The position numbers and the translations under genes were made by a program. The notes beneath the pieces were generated by a model that saw only the letters and a program-made list of their open reading frames with translations, ran no database searches and was not told where the DNA came from. From an uncultured Duganella sp. (GTDB lineage: Bacteria > Pseudomonadota > Gammaproteobacteria > Burkholderiales > Burkholderiaceae), in contig CAMLRG010000004.1 of assembly GCA_946482335.1 (NCBI GenBank), positions 1 through 64,000 of the forward strand: a stretch of 64,000 nt of DNA. The letters are read 5' to 3'. Below are positions 44,243 to 53,384 of this stretch, in pieces. The first letter of the stretch is position 1, and every line of letters begins with the position of its first letter.

Positions 44243-46606
44243 ATGAAACGCTTTCAAGTAGGTCTTGCCGCATTCTGCCTGACGGCATCGGCTATCGCAG
44301 CCGAGCCTTTCGATGACAAGTTCCGCCAGCTCGATGAGCTGCTGCCTTCCGCCAACCAGTACCGCACCGCCTCCGGCGCGCCCGGCCATGCCTACTGGCA
44401 GCAGCGCGCGGACTACACGCTGCGCGTCGCGCTGGACGAAGCCAAGCGCGCCATCACCGGCAGCGGCCAGGTCACTTACCACAATAATTCGCCGGACACC
44501 CTGCACTACCTGTGGCTCCAGTTGGACCAGAACATCTACCAGCCGGACTCCGACGCCCGCATGACCATGACCGCGCCGTCGCGCGAAGCATGGGGCCGCG
44601 CGCGCAGCGATGAGGAAGGCATGAAGTTCGAAGGCTTGCGCAATATCCTGGCCGGCCGCGATTTCGAAGGCGGCTTCAAGATCGGCGCCGTCAAGGCCGC
44701 CAACGGTGCGCCGCTGAAGACCACCATCAACCGCACCATGATGCGCATCGACTTGCAGCAGCCGCTCAAGCCGGGCGAGAAATTCAGCTTCACCATCGAC
44801 TGGTCGTACAAGATCAATGAGCAGAAAGTGCTGGGCGGCCGCTCGGGCTACGAATACTTCGCCGAGGACAAGAACGCGCTGTTCGAAATCGCCCAATGGT
44901 TCCCGCGCATGGCGGCTTATTACGACGTGGCGGGCTGGCAGCACAAGCAATTCCTCGGTTCGGGCGAGTTCACGCTGGAATTCGGCGACTATGACGTGCA
45001 GATCACCGTGCCGGCCGACCACATCGTGGCCTCCACCGGCGAACTGCAAAACCCGAACGATGTGCTGAGCGCCACCCAGCGCGAGCGCCTGGCCAGGGCC
45101 CGCACCAGCAAGACCCCGGTGCTGATCGTGACCCAGGCCGAGGCCGAGCAGGCCGAGAAGAACGTGGCCAAGGGCACCAAGACCTGGCACTTCAAGGCGA
45201 AGAACGTGCGCGATTTCGCATGGGCTTCCTCGCGCAAGTTCATCTGGGATGCGCAGGGCTACAAGAAGGATGGCAGCAACCTGATGGCCATGTCCTACTA
45301 CCCGAAGGAAGGCAATCCGCTGTGGGAGAAGTATTCGACCGCCGCCATCATCCACACCATCGAGCAGTACAACAAGTACAGCATCGATTACCCCTACCCG
45401 GCTGCGATCTCCGTCAACGGTCCGGTTGGCGGCATGGAGTATCCGATGATCTCGTTTAACGGTCCGCGTCCCGTCAAGGACAAGAAGACCGGCGAAATCA
45501 CCTACACCAAGCGTGCCAAGTACGGCCTGATCGGCGTGGTGATCCACGAAGTGGGCCACAACTACTTCCCGATGATCATCAACAGCGACGAGCGCCAATG
45601 GACCTGGATGGACGAAGGCTTGAACACCTTCGTGCAATCGCTGGCGCAGGAAGCCTGGGAGGACAATTACCCGACCGGCCGCGGCGATCCGCGCTTCATC
45701 GTCGACTACATGCGTTCGAAGAACCAGGTGCCGATCATGACCAACTCGGAGTCGCTGCTCCAGTTCGGCAACAATGCCTACGCCAAGCCTGCCGCCGCCC
45801 TGAACATCCTGCGCGAGACGGTGCTGGGCCGCGAACTGTTCGACCATGCCTTCCGCGAATATTCGCGCCGCTGGAAATTCAAGCGCCCGACACCGGCCGA
45901 TTTCTTCCGCACCATGGAAGACGCCTCCGGCACCGACCTTGACTGGTTCTGGCGCGGCTGGTTCTACACCACCGATCCGGTGGACGTGGCGATCGATGGC
46001 ATCACCGAGTACGGCGTGAGCACGCGCAACCCGGAAACCGAGAAAGCCTGGAAGAAGGCGCAGCGCGACAGCCAGCCTGTCTCCATCATCGACCAGCGCA
46101 ACAAGGGCATGGTGCGCAAGGTGGACGAGCAGCCGCAGCTCAAGGATTTCTACAACGAGCATGACGACTTCACCGTCACCAACGCCGACCGCAACAAGTA
46201 CGCCGAGCAGACCGGCGACCTGGAACAGTGGGAAAAAGACTTGCTGGCCCAGGGCAAGCACCTGTACCTGGTGGACTTCTCGAACGTCGGCGGCCTGGTG
46301 ACCCCGCTGATCCTGGAAATCGGGCTGAAGTCGGGCAAGAAGTACATCGAGCGCATTCCTGCCGAAGTGTGGCGCTATTCGCCGAAGAAGGTCACCAAGA
46401 TCATCGTGACCGACGAGCCGCTGGTCTCGCTGGTGCATGACCCGTACTGGGAAACCGCCGACATCGACCAGTCCAACAATGCCTGGCCGCGCAAGGTGAC
46501 GCCGTCGCGCCTGGAATTGTTCAAGGCACGTCCGCAGGAGAATATGATGAAGGACTTTAATACCCCGCTCAAGAAGAAACAGGACGCGGAAACCGATAGC
46601 AAGTGA
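44243..46606 (+). CDS. Secreted M1 family metallopeptidase (aminopeptidase)
   Basis: A 787-residue gluzincin with signal peptide (MKRFQVGLAAFCLTASAIA). HEVGHNYFP followed 18 residues later by the ligand Glu in WMDEGLN is the M1 zinc site, and GGMEYPMISF is the exopeptidase-type substrate-binding motif (GxMEN variant). It should trim N-terminal residues from peptides in the periplasm. A C-terminal region of about 200 residues is charged and may be a docking domain. It overlaps the DUF6702 gene by one base. Confidence 0.93.
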   Translation: MKRFQVGLAAFCLTASAIAAEPFDDKFRQLDELLPSANQYRTASGAPGHAYWQQRADYTLRVALDEAKRAITGSGQVTYHNNSPDTLHYLWLQLDQNIYQPDSDARMTMTAPSREAWGRARSDEEGMKFEGLRNILAGRDFEGGFKIGAVKAANGAPLKTTINRTMMRIDLQQPLKPGEKFSFTIDWSYKINEQKVLGGRSGYEYFAEDKNALFEIAQWFPRMAAYYDVAGWQHKQFLGSGEFTLEFGDYDVQITVPADHIVASTGELQNPNDVLSATQRERLARARTSKTPVLIVTQAEAEQAEKNVAKGTKTWHFKAKNVRDFAWASSRKFIWDAQGYKKDGSNLMAMSYYPKEGNPLWEKYSTAAIIHTIEQYNKYSIDYPYPAAISVNGPVGGMEYPMISFNGPRPVKDKKTGEITYTKRAKYGLIGVVIHEVGHNYFPMIINSDERQWTWMDEGLNTFVQSLAQEAWEDNYPTGRGDPRFIVDYMRSKNQVPIMTNSESLLQFGNNAYAKPAAALNILRETVLGRELFDHAFREYSRRWKFKRPTPADFFRTMEDASGTDLDWFWRGWFYTTDPVDVAIDGITEYGVSTRNPETEKAWKKAQRDSQPVSIIDQRNKGMVRKVDEQPQLKDFYNEHDDFTVTNADRNKYAEQTGDLEQWEKDLLAQGKHLYLVDFSNVGGLVTPLILEIGLKSGKKYIERIPAEVWRYSPKKVTKIIVTDEPLVSLVHDPYWETADIDQSNNAWPRKVTPSRLELFKARPQENMMKDFNTPLKKKQDAETDSK

Positions 46607-47094
46607 TGGACCGTTTCAAAGCCGCCCTGGCAGCGGCGCTGCTCTGGTGCAGCGCCGCTGCGCAAGCCCATAATTTCCACGTCGGCTTGACGGAGATCAG
46701 CTTCAACCCCAATTCGGGCAGTACGGAAGTGGTGCATACCTACACGGCACATGATGTGGAGGCGCTGTTGATGAACCTGTACCAGCGCCACTTTGACCTC
46801 GGCTTGGAAGAGGACCAGGCCGTGTTCCGCCGCTACCTCGAAAAGCAATTCCGCATCACTTCCAACGGCAAAGCCTTGCCGCTGCAGTGGGTCGGCCTGC
46901 AGGCCAATACCGGCAGCATCGTCGTGTTCCAGGAAATCGAAAAGACGGTGCTGCCGCCGGGTGCCCTGCTGACCGATGGCGTGCTGACCGACTTCCTGCC
47001 GCAGCAGGTGAACAACGTCAACGTCAGCGCGCCAGGGCGCCCGGCCGCCTCCCTCGTCTTCACCCGCGAACGCCGTGAACAGCCGCTCCCGTAA
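46606..47094 (+). CDS. DUF6702 family secreted protein
   Basis: A 162-residue exported protein starting at ATG 46606, overlapping the M1 stop (TGATG). Signal peptide to about residue 20, with the mature protein opening HNFHVGLTEISFNPNSG. No catalytic motif is visible. I assign it to DUF6702 from the AHNFHVGLTEI opening and the neighbourhood. Its gene overlaps the TonB receptor gene by 20 nt. Confidence 0.75.
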   Translation: MDRFKAALAAALLWCSAAAQAHNFHVGLTEISFNPNSGSTEVVHTYTAHDVEALLMNLYQRHFDLGLEEDQAVFRRYLEKQFRITSNGKALPLQWVGLQANTGSIVVFQEIEKTVLPPGALLTDGVLTDFLPQQVNNVNVSAPGRPAASLVFTRERREQPLP

Positions 47095-49081
47095 GCTGGC
47101 ATTGGCCTGCTTGCTGGCGCCGGCGGCGGCCTATGCCGACGATCCATTCATGCAGCGCGTCCTGGTCGAGGGCGCGCGCGCCAGCCAGCTTGGCGTCGCC
47201 GGCTCGGCCGGCATGGGCAGCGTGTCGCAGCGCCAGCTCGATGCGCGCACCATTTACCGTCCGGGCGAATTGCTGGAGGCGACGCCCGGCCTGGTGGCCA
47301 GCCAGCATAGCGGCGAGGGCAAGGCCAACCAGTTCTACCTGCGTGGCTTCAACCTGGACCACGGCACCGACTTGCGCACCACGGTCGACGGCATGCCGGT
47401 CAACCAGCGCAGCCACGCGCATGGCCAGGGCTGGACGGACCTGAATTTCATCATCCCCGAACTGGTGGCGCGGCTCGATTACAACAAAGGACCGTATCGC
47501 GCGGCCGCCGGCGACTTCTCTTCCGCCGGGGCGACGGCGGTCAGTTATTCGAGCCGGCTGCCGCAAGACCTGGCCAGCGCCACCGCCGGCCAGGGTGGCT
47601 ACGGCCGCGCGCTGCTGGCCGCAACGCGCGAAGGCGGCAGCGACGGCGCCTGGCCGGGCGCCTGGCTGTACGCGTTCGAAACCTCGCACAACGACGGCCC
47701 GTTCACGCGCGGCGACAATTACCGCAAGCTGAACGCCGTCCTGCGTTATAGCCAGGGCTTCGCCAACAATGGCTTCACCGTCACCGCCATGGCCTACCGC
47801 GGCGCCTGGCACGCCACCGACCAGATCCCGCAGCGCGCGGTGGACAGCGGCCTGCTGGGCCGTTTCGACGGCATCGACCTGAGCGACGGCGGCCAGGCCC
47901 GCCGCTTCAGCCTGTCCGCCGCCTGGGCCCGCAGCAGCGGGGAGAGCGCGGCACGCGCCAACGCTTACGTCGTCGCCAACCGGCTGCAGCTATTCTCCAA
48001 CTTCACCTATTTCCTGGACGACCCGCTGCATGGCGACCAGTTCGCCCAGCCGGACCGCCGCGTGACCAGCGGCTTCGAGGCGAGCCATAGCTGGCATGCC
48101 CATACGGACGACATGGCCTGGAGCACCACACTCGGGCTGCAGGCGCAGAACGACAATATCTTCAACGCCTTGCAGCGCACGCAGGCGCGGCAAGTGCTGG
48201 CAACCGTACGCGCCGACCATATCGTCGAAACCAGCGCGGCGCTCTACCTCGAGCAGCACCTGAGAGCCACGCCATGGCTGCGCGGGGAGGCCGGCCTGCG
48301 CCTGGACCGCTACCGCTTCGCCGTGGGCGCGGCGCGCGCCGACGCCACGCTCGCCAGCCCGAGCCTCAGCCTGGCGTTCGGGCCATGGCAGCGCACCGAG
48401 TTCTACCTCAATGCCGGGCGCGGCTTCCACAGCAATGACGCGCGCGGCGTGACGCAGGCGCGCGATCCCGCCACGCCGCTGGCGCGCTCGCACGGGCTGG
48501 AATTCGGCCTGCGCAGCGAAGCGGTGAAAGGCTTGCAGACCGTGCTGGCCGTGTACCGCCTGGACTTCCAATCGGAGCTGGTCTACCTGGGCGATGCCGG
48601 CACCACCGAAGCGGGCCATCCGAGCCGGCGCCACGGCATCGAATTCTCCAATTACTACAAGCCCTTCAAATGGCTGTCGCTGGATGCCGACCTGGCCTTT
48701 GCGCGCGGCCGCTTCCGCCAAGGGGCCGCCGGCCGCATCCCCGGCGCGGTGGAGGGCGTGGCGCAGCTGGCGGCAACCTTCGCGCCGGCCGGCCCCTGGT
48801 CCGGCGCCCTGCGCCTGCGCTGGTTCGGCCCGCGTCCCCTGACCGAAGACAATGCGGTGCGCTCGCAGGCCAGCGCCACCCTCAACGGCCGCCTGGCATA
48901 CAAGCCGGCCCCCGGCACCACCATCGAGCTGGAAGGCTTCAACCTTGCCAACCGCCAGGTTTCCGCCATCGACTACTTCTACGAATCGCGCCTGCCAGGC
49001 GAGTCCGCGGCGCGCGCCGACATCCACTTCCACCCGGCCGAAGCCCGCTCTTTCCGCCTCAGCCTGAACCACGCATTCTAA
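47075..49081 (+). CDS. TonB-dependent receptor
   Basis: A 668-residue outer-membrane receptor starting at GTG 47075 inside the previous gene. Signal peptide, plug with RPGELLEATPGLVASQHSG at about residues 60-80 and FYLRGFNLDHGTDLRTTVDG, then RSHAHGQGWTDLNF, and a barrel ending in F. It is much shorter than the 940-residue receptor at 7.6-10.4 kb and belongs to another class. No TonB box is obvious. Coupled to M1 and DUF6702, so its cargo is likely linked to peptide or metal handling; this is inference. Confidence 0.92.
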   Translation: MNSRSRKLALACLLAPAAAYADDPFMQRVLVEGARASQLGVAGSAGMGSVSQRQLDARTIYRPGELLEATPGLVASQHSGEGKANQFYLRGFNLDHGTDLRTTVDGMPVNQRSHAHGQGWTDLNFIIPELVARLDYNKGPYRAAAGDFSSAGATAVSYSSRLPQDLASATAGQGGYGRALLAATREGGSDGAWPGAWLYAFETSHNDGPFTRGDNYRKLNAVLRYSQGFANNGFTVTAMAYRGAWHATDQIPQRAVDSGLLGRFDGIDLSDGGQARRFSLSAAWARSSGESAARANAYVVANRLQLFSNFTYFLDDPLHGDQFAQPDRRVTSGFEASHSWHAHTDDMAWSTTLGLQAQNDNIFNALQRTQARQVLATVRADHIVETSAALYLEQHLRATPWLRGEAGLRLDRYRFAVGAARADATLASPSLSLAFGPWQRTEFYLNAGRGFHSNDARGVTQARDPATPLARSHGLEFGLRSEAVKGLQTVLAVYRLDFQSELVYLGDAGTTEAGHPSRRHGIEFSNYYKPFKWLSLDADLAFARGRFRQGAAGRIPGAVEGVAQLAATFAPAGPWSGALRLRWFGPRPLTEDNAVRSQASATLNGRLAYKPAPGTTIELEGFNLANRQVSAIDYFYESRLPGESAARADIHFHPAEARSFRLSLNHAF

Positions 49082-49094
49082 GTACAATAGGGGC

Positions 49095-49808
49095 ATGATG
49101 ACGCCCCTGCCCCAATTGATCCACACCCTGCGCAGCGCCGGCTACGCCCTGCTCAAGCCGGCCGACGTGGCCAGCCTGGCCGGCTGCACGCTGGAAGAAT
49201 TGAATGCGCTGGTCCCGAGCTGGGACGACCTGGCCCCGGACAACTACCTGAAAGACGGCGGGCGTTACCGCCGCCGCCGCCATTCCTGCTTCGTGCAGGA
49301 CGGCCTGGCGCTGGAGCAGACCGCCCACCGTGCCCACTGGCAGCCGGTCGAGTACAACGCCCTGCATGGCGGCATGCGCCGCCTGTTCGAGCCGATCGCC
49401 GCCGCCACCGTGGCCAACCCGGCCTGGCAGAAACTGGTGGCCGCCATCGGCCAATCCTGCGCCCAGGTGCGCGGCCAGCATCCCTGGTATGTGGAAGCCC
49501 ACCAGTTCCGTATCGACACCACCGACGGCATCGGCCGCCCGACGCCGGAAGGCGCCCACCGGGACGGCGTCGACTTCGTGGCCGTGCTGCTGGTCGGGCG
49601 CCACGGCATCAAGGGCGGCGAAACCCGCGTGTTCGAGGCCGACGGGCCGAACGGCAAGCGCTTCACCATGACCGAACCGTGGACCATGCTGCTGCTGGAC
49701 GACGCGGCCGTGATCCACGAATCGACCCCGATCCAGCCGCTGGCCGTGCACGGCCACCGCGACACCCTGGTCCTGACCTATCGTGCCGGCGGTTTCCAAG
49801 GCGGGTAA
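49095..49808 (+). CDS. 2-oxoglutarate/Fe(II) dioxygenase of the free-amino-acid type (PF10014-like)
   Basis: A 237-residue oxygenase with H-x-D in EGAHRDGVDFV near residue 153 and a distal His in DAAVIHESTPI near 210. The pattern matches the family containing the Bacillus L-isoleucine hydroxylase IDO (known). It lies 13 nt after the TonB receptor. TACAAT (49083-49088) is exactly 6 nt before ATG 49095, so it could also start its own leaderless transcript; ATG 49098 is an alternative start. Substrate unknown; a free amino acid is the best guess. Confidence 0.85.
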   Translation: MMTPLPQLIHTLRSAGYALLKPADVASLAGCTLEELNALVPSWDDLAPDNYLKDGGRYRRRRHSCFVQDGLALEQTAHRAHWQPVEYNALHGGMRRLFEPIAAATVANPAWQKLVAAIGQSCAQVRGQHPWYVEAHQFRIDTTDGIGRPTPEGAHRDGVDFVAVLLVGRHGIKGGETRVFEADGPNGKRFTMTEPWTMLLLDDAAVIHESTPIQPLAVHGHRDTLVLTYRAGGFQGG

Positions 49809-49850
49809 AAAAACGGTATATTCAGCACACCCAACCATTTCGGAGGTGTC

Positions 49851-51212
49851 TTGGATCCCAGCTACGATATCGCGCCCGATGAGCTGGAAATACTCATCGT
49901 GGAAGACAGTCCGACCCAGGCCGAGCGCCTGCGCCGGCTGATCCAGTCCTCCGGCTACCACGCCCGGGTGGCGGCCAACGGCAAGCTGGCCCTGGACGCG
50001 ATCCGCGAACGCAAGCCGCACCTGGTCCTGTCGGACATCGTGATGCCGGAAATGGATGGCTATGAGCTGTGCCGCGCGGTCAAGGCCGAGCCGGCCCTGC
50101 GCGACATCCCGGTCATCCTGGTCACCTCGCTGACCGACCCCAAGGACATCATCCGCGGCATCGAATGCGGTGCCGACAACTTCATCCGCAAACCCTATGC
50201 CGAAGACTACCTGCTGAACCGTATCGGCCAGATGCTGGTCAACCAGAAACTGCGCAAGAATTCCAGCATGGAAGTCGGTATTGCGCTCTACCTGGGCGAC
50301 CAGAAACATTTCATCAATGCCGAGCGCCAGCAAATCCTCGACTTGCTGATCTCAACTTACGAGCAAGCGGTGCAGGTCAACAGCGAATTGCAGGCGCGCG
50401 AACGCCAGGTGATCGAGCTGAACATGCGCCTGGCCCACCATGCCGGCGAGCTGGAAACCATCAACCGCGAAATCGCGCTGAAGAACCTGGAACTGGCGGA
50501 AGCGAGCCGCATGAAGTCCGCCTTCATCGCCAACATGTCGCACGAATTGCGCACGCCGCTCAATGCCATCATCGGCTTTACCGGCGCGCTGCTGATGAAA
50601 CTGCCCGGCCCGCTGACCGAGGAACAGGAACGCCAGCTGACCACCATCCGCTCCAGCGCCCGCCACCTCCTATCGCTGATCAACGACATCCTGGACGTGG
50701 CCAAGATCGAGGCCGGCAAGGTCACGCTGTCGCTGGCGCCCGTGCATTGCCAGCAACTGGTGGGCGAAGTGGCCGACACCCTGCGCCCGCTGGCGGCGCA
50801 GAAAGGGCTGCAAGTGCTGGTCGAGGTGCCGGAGCAGCCGGTGGTGCTGCAAACCGACCGCCGCGCGCTGGCGCAAATCATGATCAACCTGGCCAACAAT
50901 GCCATCAAGTTCACCGAGAAGGGCATGGTGAAACTGACGCTGGCCCAGCGCAGCGATGAGGACAATGCGCTGATCACGGAATTCAGCGTGGCCGACAGCG
51001 GCAGTGGCATCAAGGAAGAAGACCAGGCCAAGCTGTTTCAGGCCTTTTCCCAGTTGGACAATACCTCGACCCGGCATGCCGAAGGGGCGGGCCTGGGCCT
51101 GTACCTGAGCCAGAACCTGGCCAACCTGCTGGGCGGCTCCCTGTTCTTCAGCAGCGATTTCGGTAAAGGCAGCACGTTCACGCTCGCGCTCAAATGCCGG
51201 CCCGCATCCTGA
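49851..51212 (+). CDS. Receiver - histidine kinase hybrid protein
   Basis: A 453-residue cytosolic protein with TTG start 49851 (GGAGG 4 nt upstream). REC at about 10-130 (IVEDS, acceptor Asp in LVLSDIVMPEMDG, Lys in IRKPY), a coiled coil (about 150-215), then HisKA with NMSHELRTPLNAIIGF and a HATPase domain with NLANNAIKFTEKG and GAGLGLYLSQ. It has no TM sensor. It overlaps the double-receiver gene by 19 nt, so the pair form a phosphorelay. Confidence 0.93.
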   Translation: MDPSYDIAPDELEILIVEDSPTQAERLRRLIQSSGYHARVAANGKLALDAIRERKPHLVLSDIVMPEMDGYELCRAVKAEPALRDIPVILVTSLTDPKDIIRGIECGADNFIRKPYAEDYLLNRIGQMLVNQKLRKNSSMEVGIALYLGDQKHFINAERQQILDLLISTYEQAVQVNSELQARERQVIELNMRLAHHAGELETINREIALKNLELAEASRMKSAFIANMSHELRTPLNAIIGFTGALLMKLPGPLTEEQERQLTTIRSSARHLLSLINDILDVAKIEAGKVTLSLAPVHCQQLVGEVADTLRPLAAQKGLQVLVEVPEQPVVLQTDRRALAQIMINLANNAIKFTEKGMVKLTLAQRSDEDNALITEFSVADSGSGIKEEDQAKLFQAFSQLDNTSTRHAEGAGLGLYLSQNLANLLGGSLFFSSDFGKGSTFTLALKCRPAS

Positions 51213-51991
51213 TCATCGAAGACAACCAGGCCAATATGGACCTGGCGACTTTCCTGCTGCAAGCCTTCGGCCACCACCCGCTGGGCGCCACCGATGGGGA
51301 AATGGGCGTGGCCCTGGCCCTGCGCGAGAAACCGGACCTGATCCTGTGCGACCTGCACCTGCCCAAGCTGGACGGCCACGGCGTGTTGGCGCGGCTGCGT
51401 GCCGATCCGGCCACGCGCGACATTCCGATCCTGGCTTCCAGCGCCCTGCCGGTGACCGATGGCTGTGCCGCCCTGCGCCGCGCCGGCTTTTCAGGCTGCC
51501 TGCCCAAGTCGCTGGAGCCGGATGCCCTGCTGCCCGCCCTGGAAAGCTTCCTGCCCGCCCACTTGCGTTCGGGCACCGCGCCCGCCCCGTCGACACCTGC
51601 GCCCGCGAGCGCGCCGGCTACCGCGCCGGCTCAGGCCCGTGCCCGTGTGCTGCTGCTCGACGCGGCGCCGGAAAATGCCGGCCTGGTGGCCGCCATCCTG
51701 GCCCATAGCGGTTACGCGGTCAGCGTCGCAGCCAACGCCGCGCAAGCCGCCGCACTGCTCGATGGCCAGGCATATGACCTGGTGCTGTGCGACCTGGGCT
51801 TGCTGGAGCCTGGCCGTGTTTCCTTCCTGCGGGATGCGCTCGACCTGGTGCCCGGCCTGCCGGTGCTGCTGGTGCAGCCCGACGATGACGACGACCTGGG
51901 CGCGCTGGGCGCGGGGCGGCGGCGCAGCGTGCTGTCCCATCCGCTCGACCCGCAGGCGCTGGTGGCGGAGATGGCCAGCCTGCTGGCCTAG
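51194..51991 (+). CDS. Double receiver protein with one degenerate receiver
   Basis: A 265-residue protein. The first REC (1-120) is intact: IIEDN, acceptor Asp in LILCDLHLP, Lys in LPKSL. A Pro/Ala-rich linker (about 125-150) leads to a second REC with the acceptor-like Asp (LVLCDLGLLEPG) but only one acidic residue in LLLDAAPEN and His instead of Lys (LSHPL). The second domain is probably not phosphorylated and may bind a partner. No output domain is present. Last gene of the kinase pair. Confidence 0.9.
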   Translation: MPARILIIEDNQANMDLATFLLQAFGHHPLGATDGEMGVALALREKPDLILCDLHLPKLDGHGVLARLRADPATRDIPILASSALPVTDGCAALRRAGFSGCLPKSLEPDALLPALESFLPAHLRSGTAPAPSTPAPASAPATAPAQARARVLLLDAAPENAGLVAAILAHSGYAVSVAANAAQAAALLDGQAYDLVLCDLGLLEPGRVSFLRDALDLVPGLPVLLVQPDDDDDLGALGAGRRRSVLSHPLDPQALVAEMASLLA

Positions 51992-52101
51992 CTCAGCAGC
52001 AGCCAGCCCAGCGCGACCAGGCTGAGCGCCGCAGCCAGCAAGGCCGTCGTGTTTTCCGAGCGCTCGTCGTCGCTGATCATCTTCCAGAGGAACTTCAGCA
52101 T
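51988..52101 (-). CDS. 37-residue single-TM small protein
   Basis: Reading from ATG 52101 to TAG at 51988 gives 37 residues: an acidic-basic head MLKFLWKMISDDERSENT and one TM helix LLAAALSLVALGWLLL. GAGGAGG lies 5 nt before the ATG, the strongest ribosome site in the area. It follows the DUF1501 gene by 22 nt on the same strand, so it is the third gene of that operon. Too short for usual gene calling. Function unknown; a membrane helper of the DUF1800/DUF1501 system is inferred. Confidence 0.7.
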   Translation of the reverse strand: MLKFLWKMISDDERSENTTALLAAALSLVALGWLLLS

Positions 52102-52123
52102 CGCTGCCTCCTCGCCTGAGGGT

Positions 52124-53368
52124 TCACACCAGTTTCAACCCCGGCCCTGCCGGCAGGTTGGGGAACGTGCGCGCCAGTGCGCTGGCATCGAGCCGCAGGT
52201 GGCGCTCCGCCACATGTGCCAGCACATGGCGGAAATCGGTGGTCACGGGCAGGTCGCGCCCGTCATTCAGCTGGGCATCGGCCAAGCCCTTCCATTCGCC
52301 CGCCACCTGGCCGCCCTGGACCTTGCCGCCCAGCAGCCACATGGCGTTGCCATGGCCATGGTCGGTGCCGCGGTTGCCGTTCTCGCGCGCGGTGCGGCCG
52401 AATTCGGACATCACCACGATCACGGTATCATCAAATAGCGGACCAAGGCGCTGCGCCAGGGTGGCCAAGCCCTGCCCCACAGGTTGCAGGCGGCTGGCCA
52501 GCTGGCCGCTGCCGGCGCCCTGGTTGGCGTGGGTATCCCAGCCGCCCAGCGCGATGAACGCCAGCTGGATGTTCGGGTTGTTGCGCATCAGCGTGGCCAG
52601 GCGGCCGGCGTCGTCGGGGAAGCCGTTGGGCAAGGGCGCGCCATTGTCGGCCGCCTGCATCTCCGACATCATGCCGCTGTTGGCGGCAGCCATCACTTCC
52701 TCGTGCGCCTTGCGCCCATCCATATACGTCTTGCCGAAGCGCTCATGGCCGGCGTAGAGCTGGTCGAACGCATTCGCGATCTGCGGCCGGTCCAGCGGGG
52801 TGGCGCGGGTGCCGGCGGGGCCGTTGGCCAGGTTGGTGGCCGGCAGCGCACCGGACAGGATGCGCGGCATCACCGGGCCGATGCCGAGCGCGCGGGTCGG
52901 CGTGGTGGCGCCCGGCAGGGTGCCGAGCAAGCGGTTCATCCACCCATCCTGGGTGCTCTTCACGCCGGGCGTGCCCGATTCCATATAGTCTTGCGCATCG
53001 AAGTGGGAGCGGCTGGCGTCGGGCGAGCCGCTGGCATGCACGAAGGCCAGCTTCTTTTGCTCCCACAGCGGCAGCAGCGGCGCCAGTGCCGGGTGCAGGC
53101 CGAAATAGCCGTCCAGGTTCAGGGCCCCCTCCTCCGCGCCCGGTTTGGCCAGCGCGATATTCGGCCGCAGGCGCGCGTACTCGGCATCGGCCACCGGGGC
53201 CACCACGTTCATGCCGTCGACCGCGCCGCGCAGCATGACCACGATCAGCTTCCTGGCGGTGGGCGAACCGCTGCCGGGGGCCAGGGTGGCGGCCCAGGCG
53301 TGCGGGCCCAGCGGCAGCAGCAGGCCGGCGCCGGCGGCACAGGCGTTCAGGAATTGGCGTCGTTGCAT
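52124..53368 (-). CDS. DUF1501 protein (Tat-exported)
   Basis: A 414-residue protein starting at ATG 53368 (MQRRQFLNACAAGAGLLLP), a twin-arginine-type signal. The fold is sulfatase-like (alkaline-phosphatase superfamily): LIVVMLRGAVDGMN opening, VMSEFGRTARENGNRGTDHGHGN near 330-355. DUF1501 genes are regularly paired with DUF1800 (known), and the reaction is unestablished. 17 nt downstream of the DUF1800 start-side gene. Confidence 0.9.
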   Translation of the reverse strand: MQRRQFLNACAAGAGLLLPLGPHAWAATLAPGSGSPTARKLIVVMLRGAVDGMNVVAPVADAEYARLRPNIALAKPGAEEGALNLDGYFGLHPALAPLLPLWEQKKLAFVHASGSPDASRSHFDAQDYMESGTPGVKSTQDGWMNRLLGTLPGATTPTRALGIGPVMPRILSGALPATNLANGPAGTRATPLDRPQIANAFDQLYAGHERFGKTYMDGRKAHEEVMAAANSGMMSEMQAADNGAPLPNGFPDDAGRLATLMRNNPNIQLAFIALGGWDTHANQGAGSGQLASRLQPVGQGLATLAQRLGPLFDDTVIVVMSEFGRTARENGNRGTDHGHGNAMWLLGGKVQGGQVAGEWKGLADAQLNDGRDLPVTTDFRHVLAHVAERHLRLDASALARTFPNLPAGPGLKLV

Positions 53369-53384
53369 GGTTGGCGCTCCCTGC

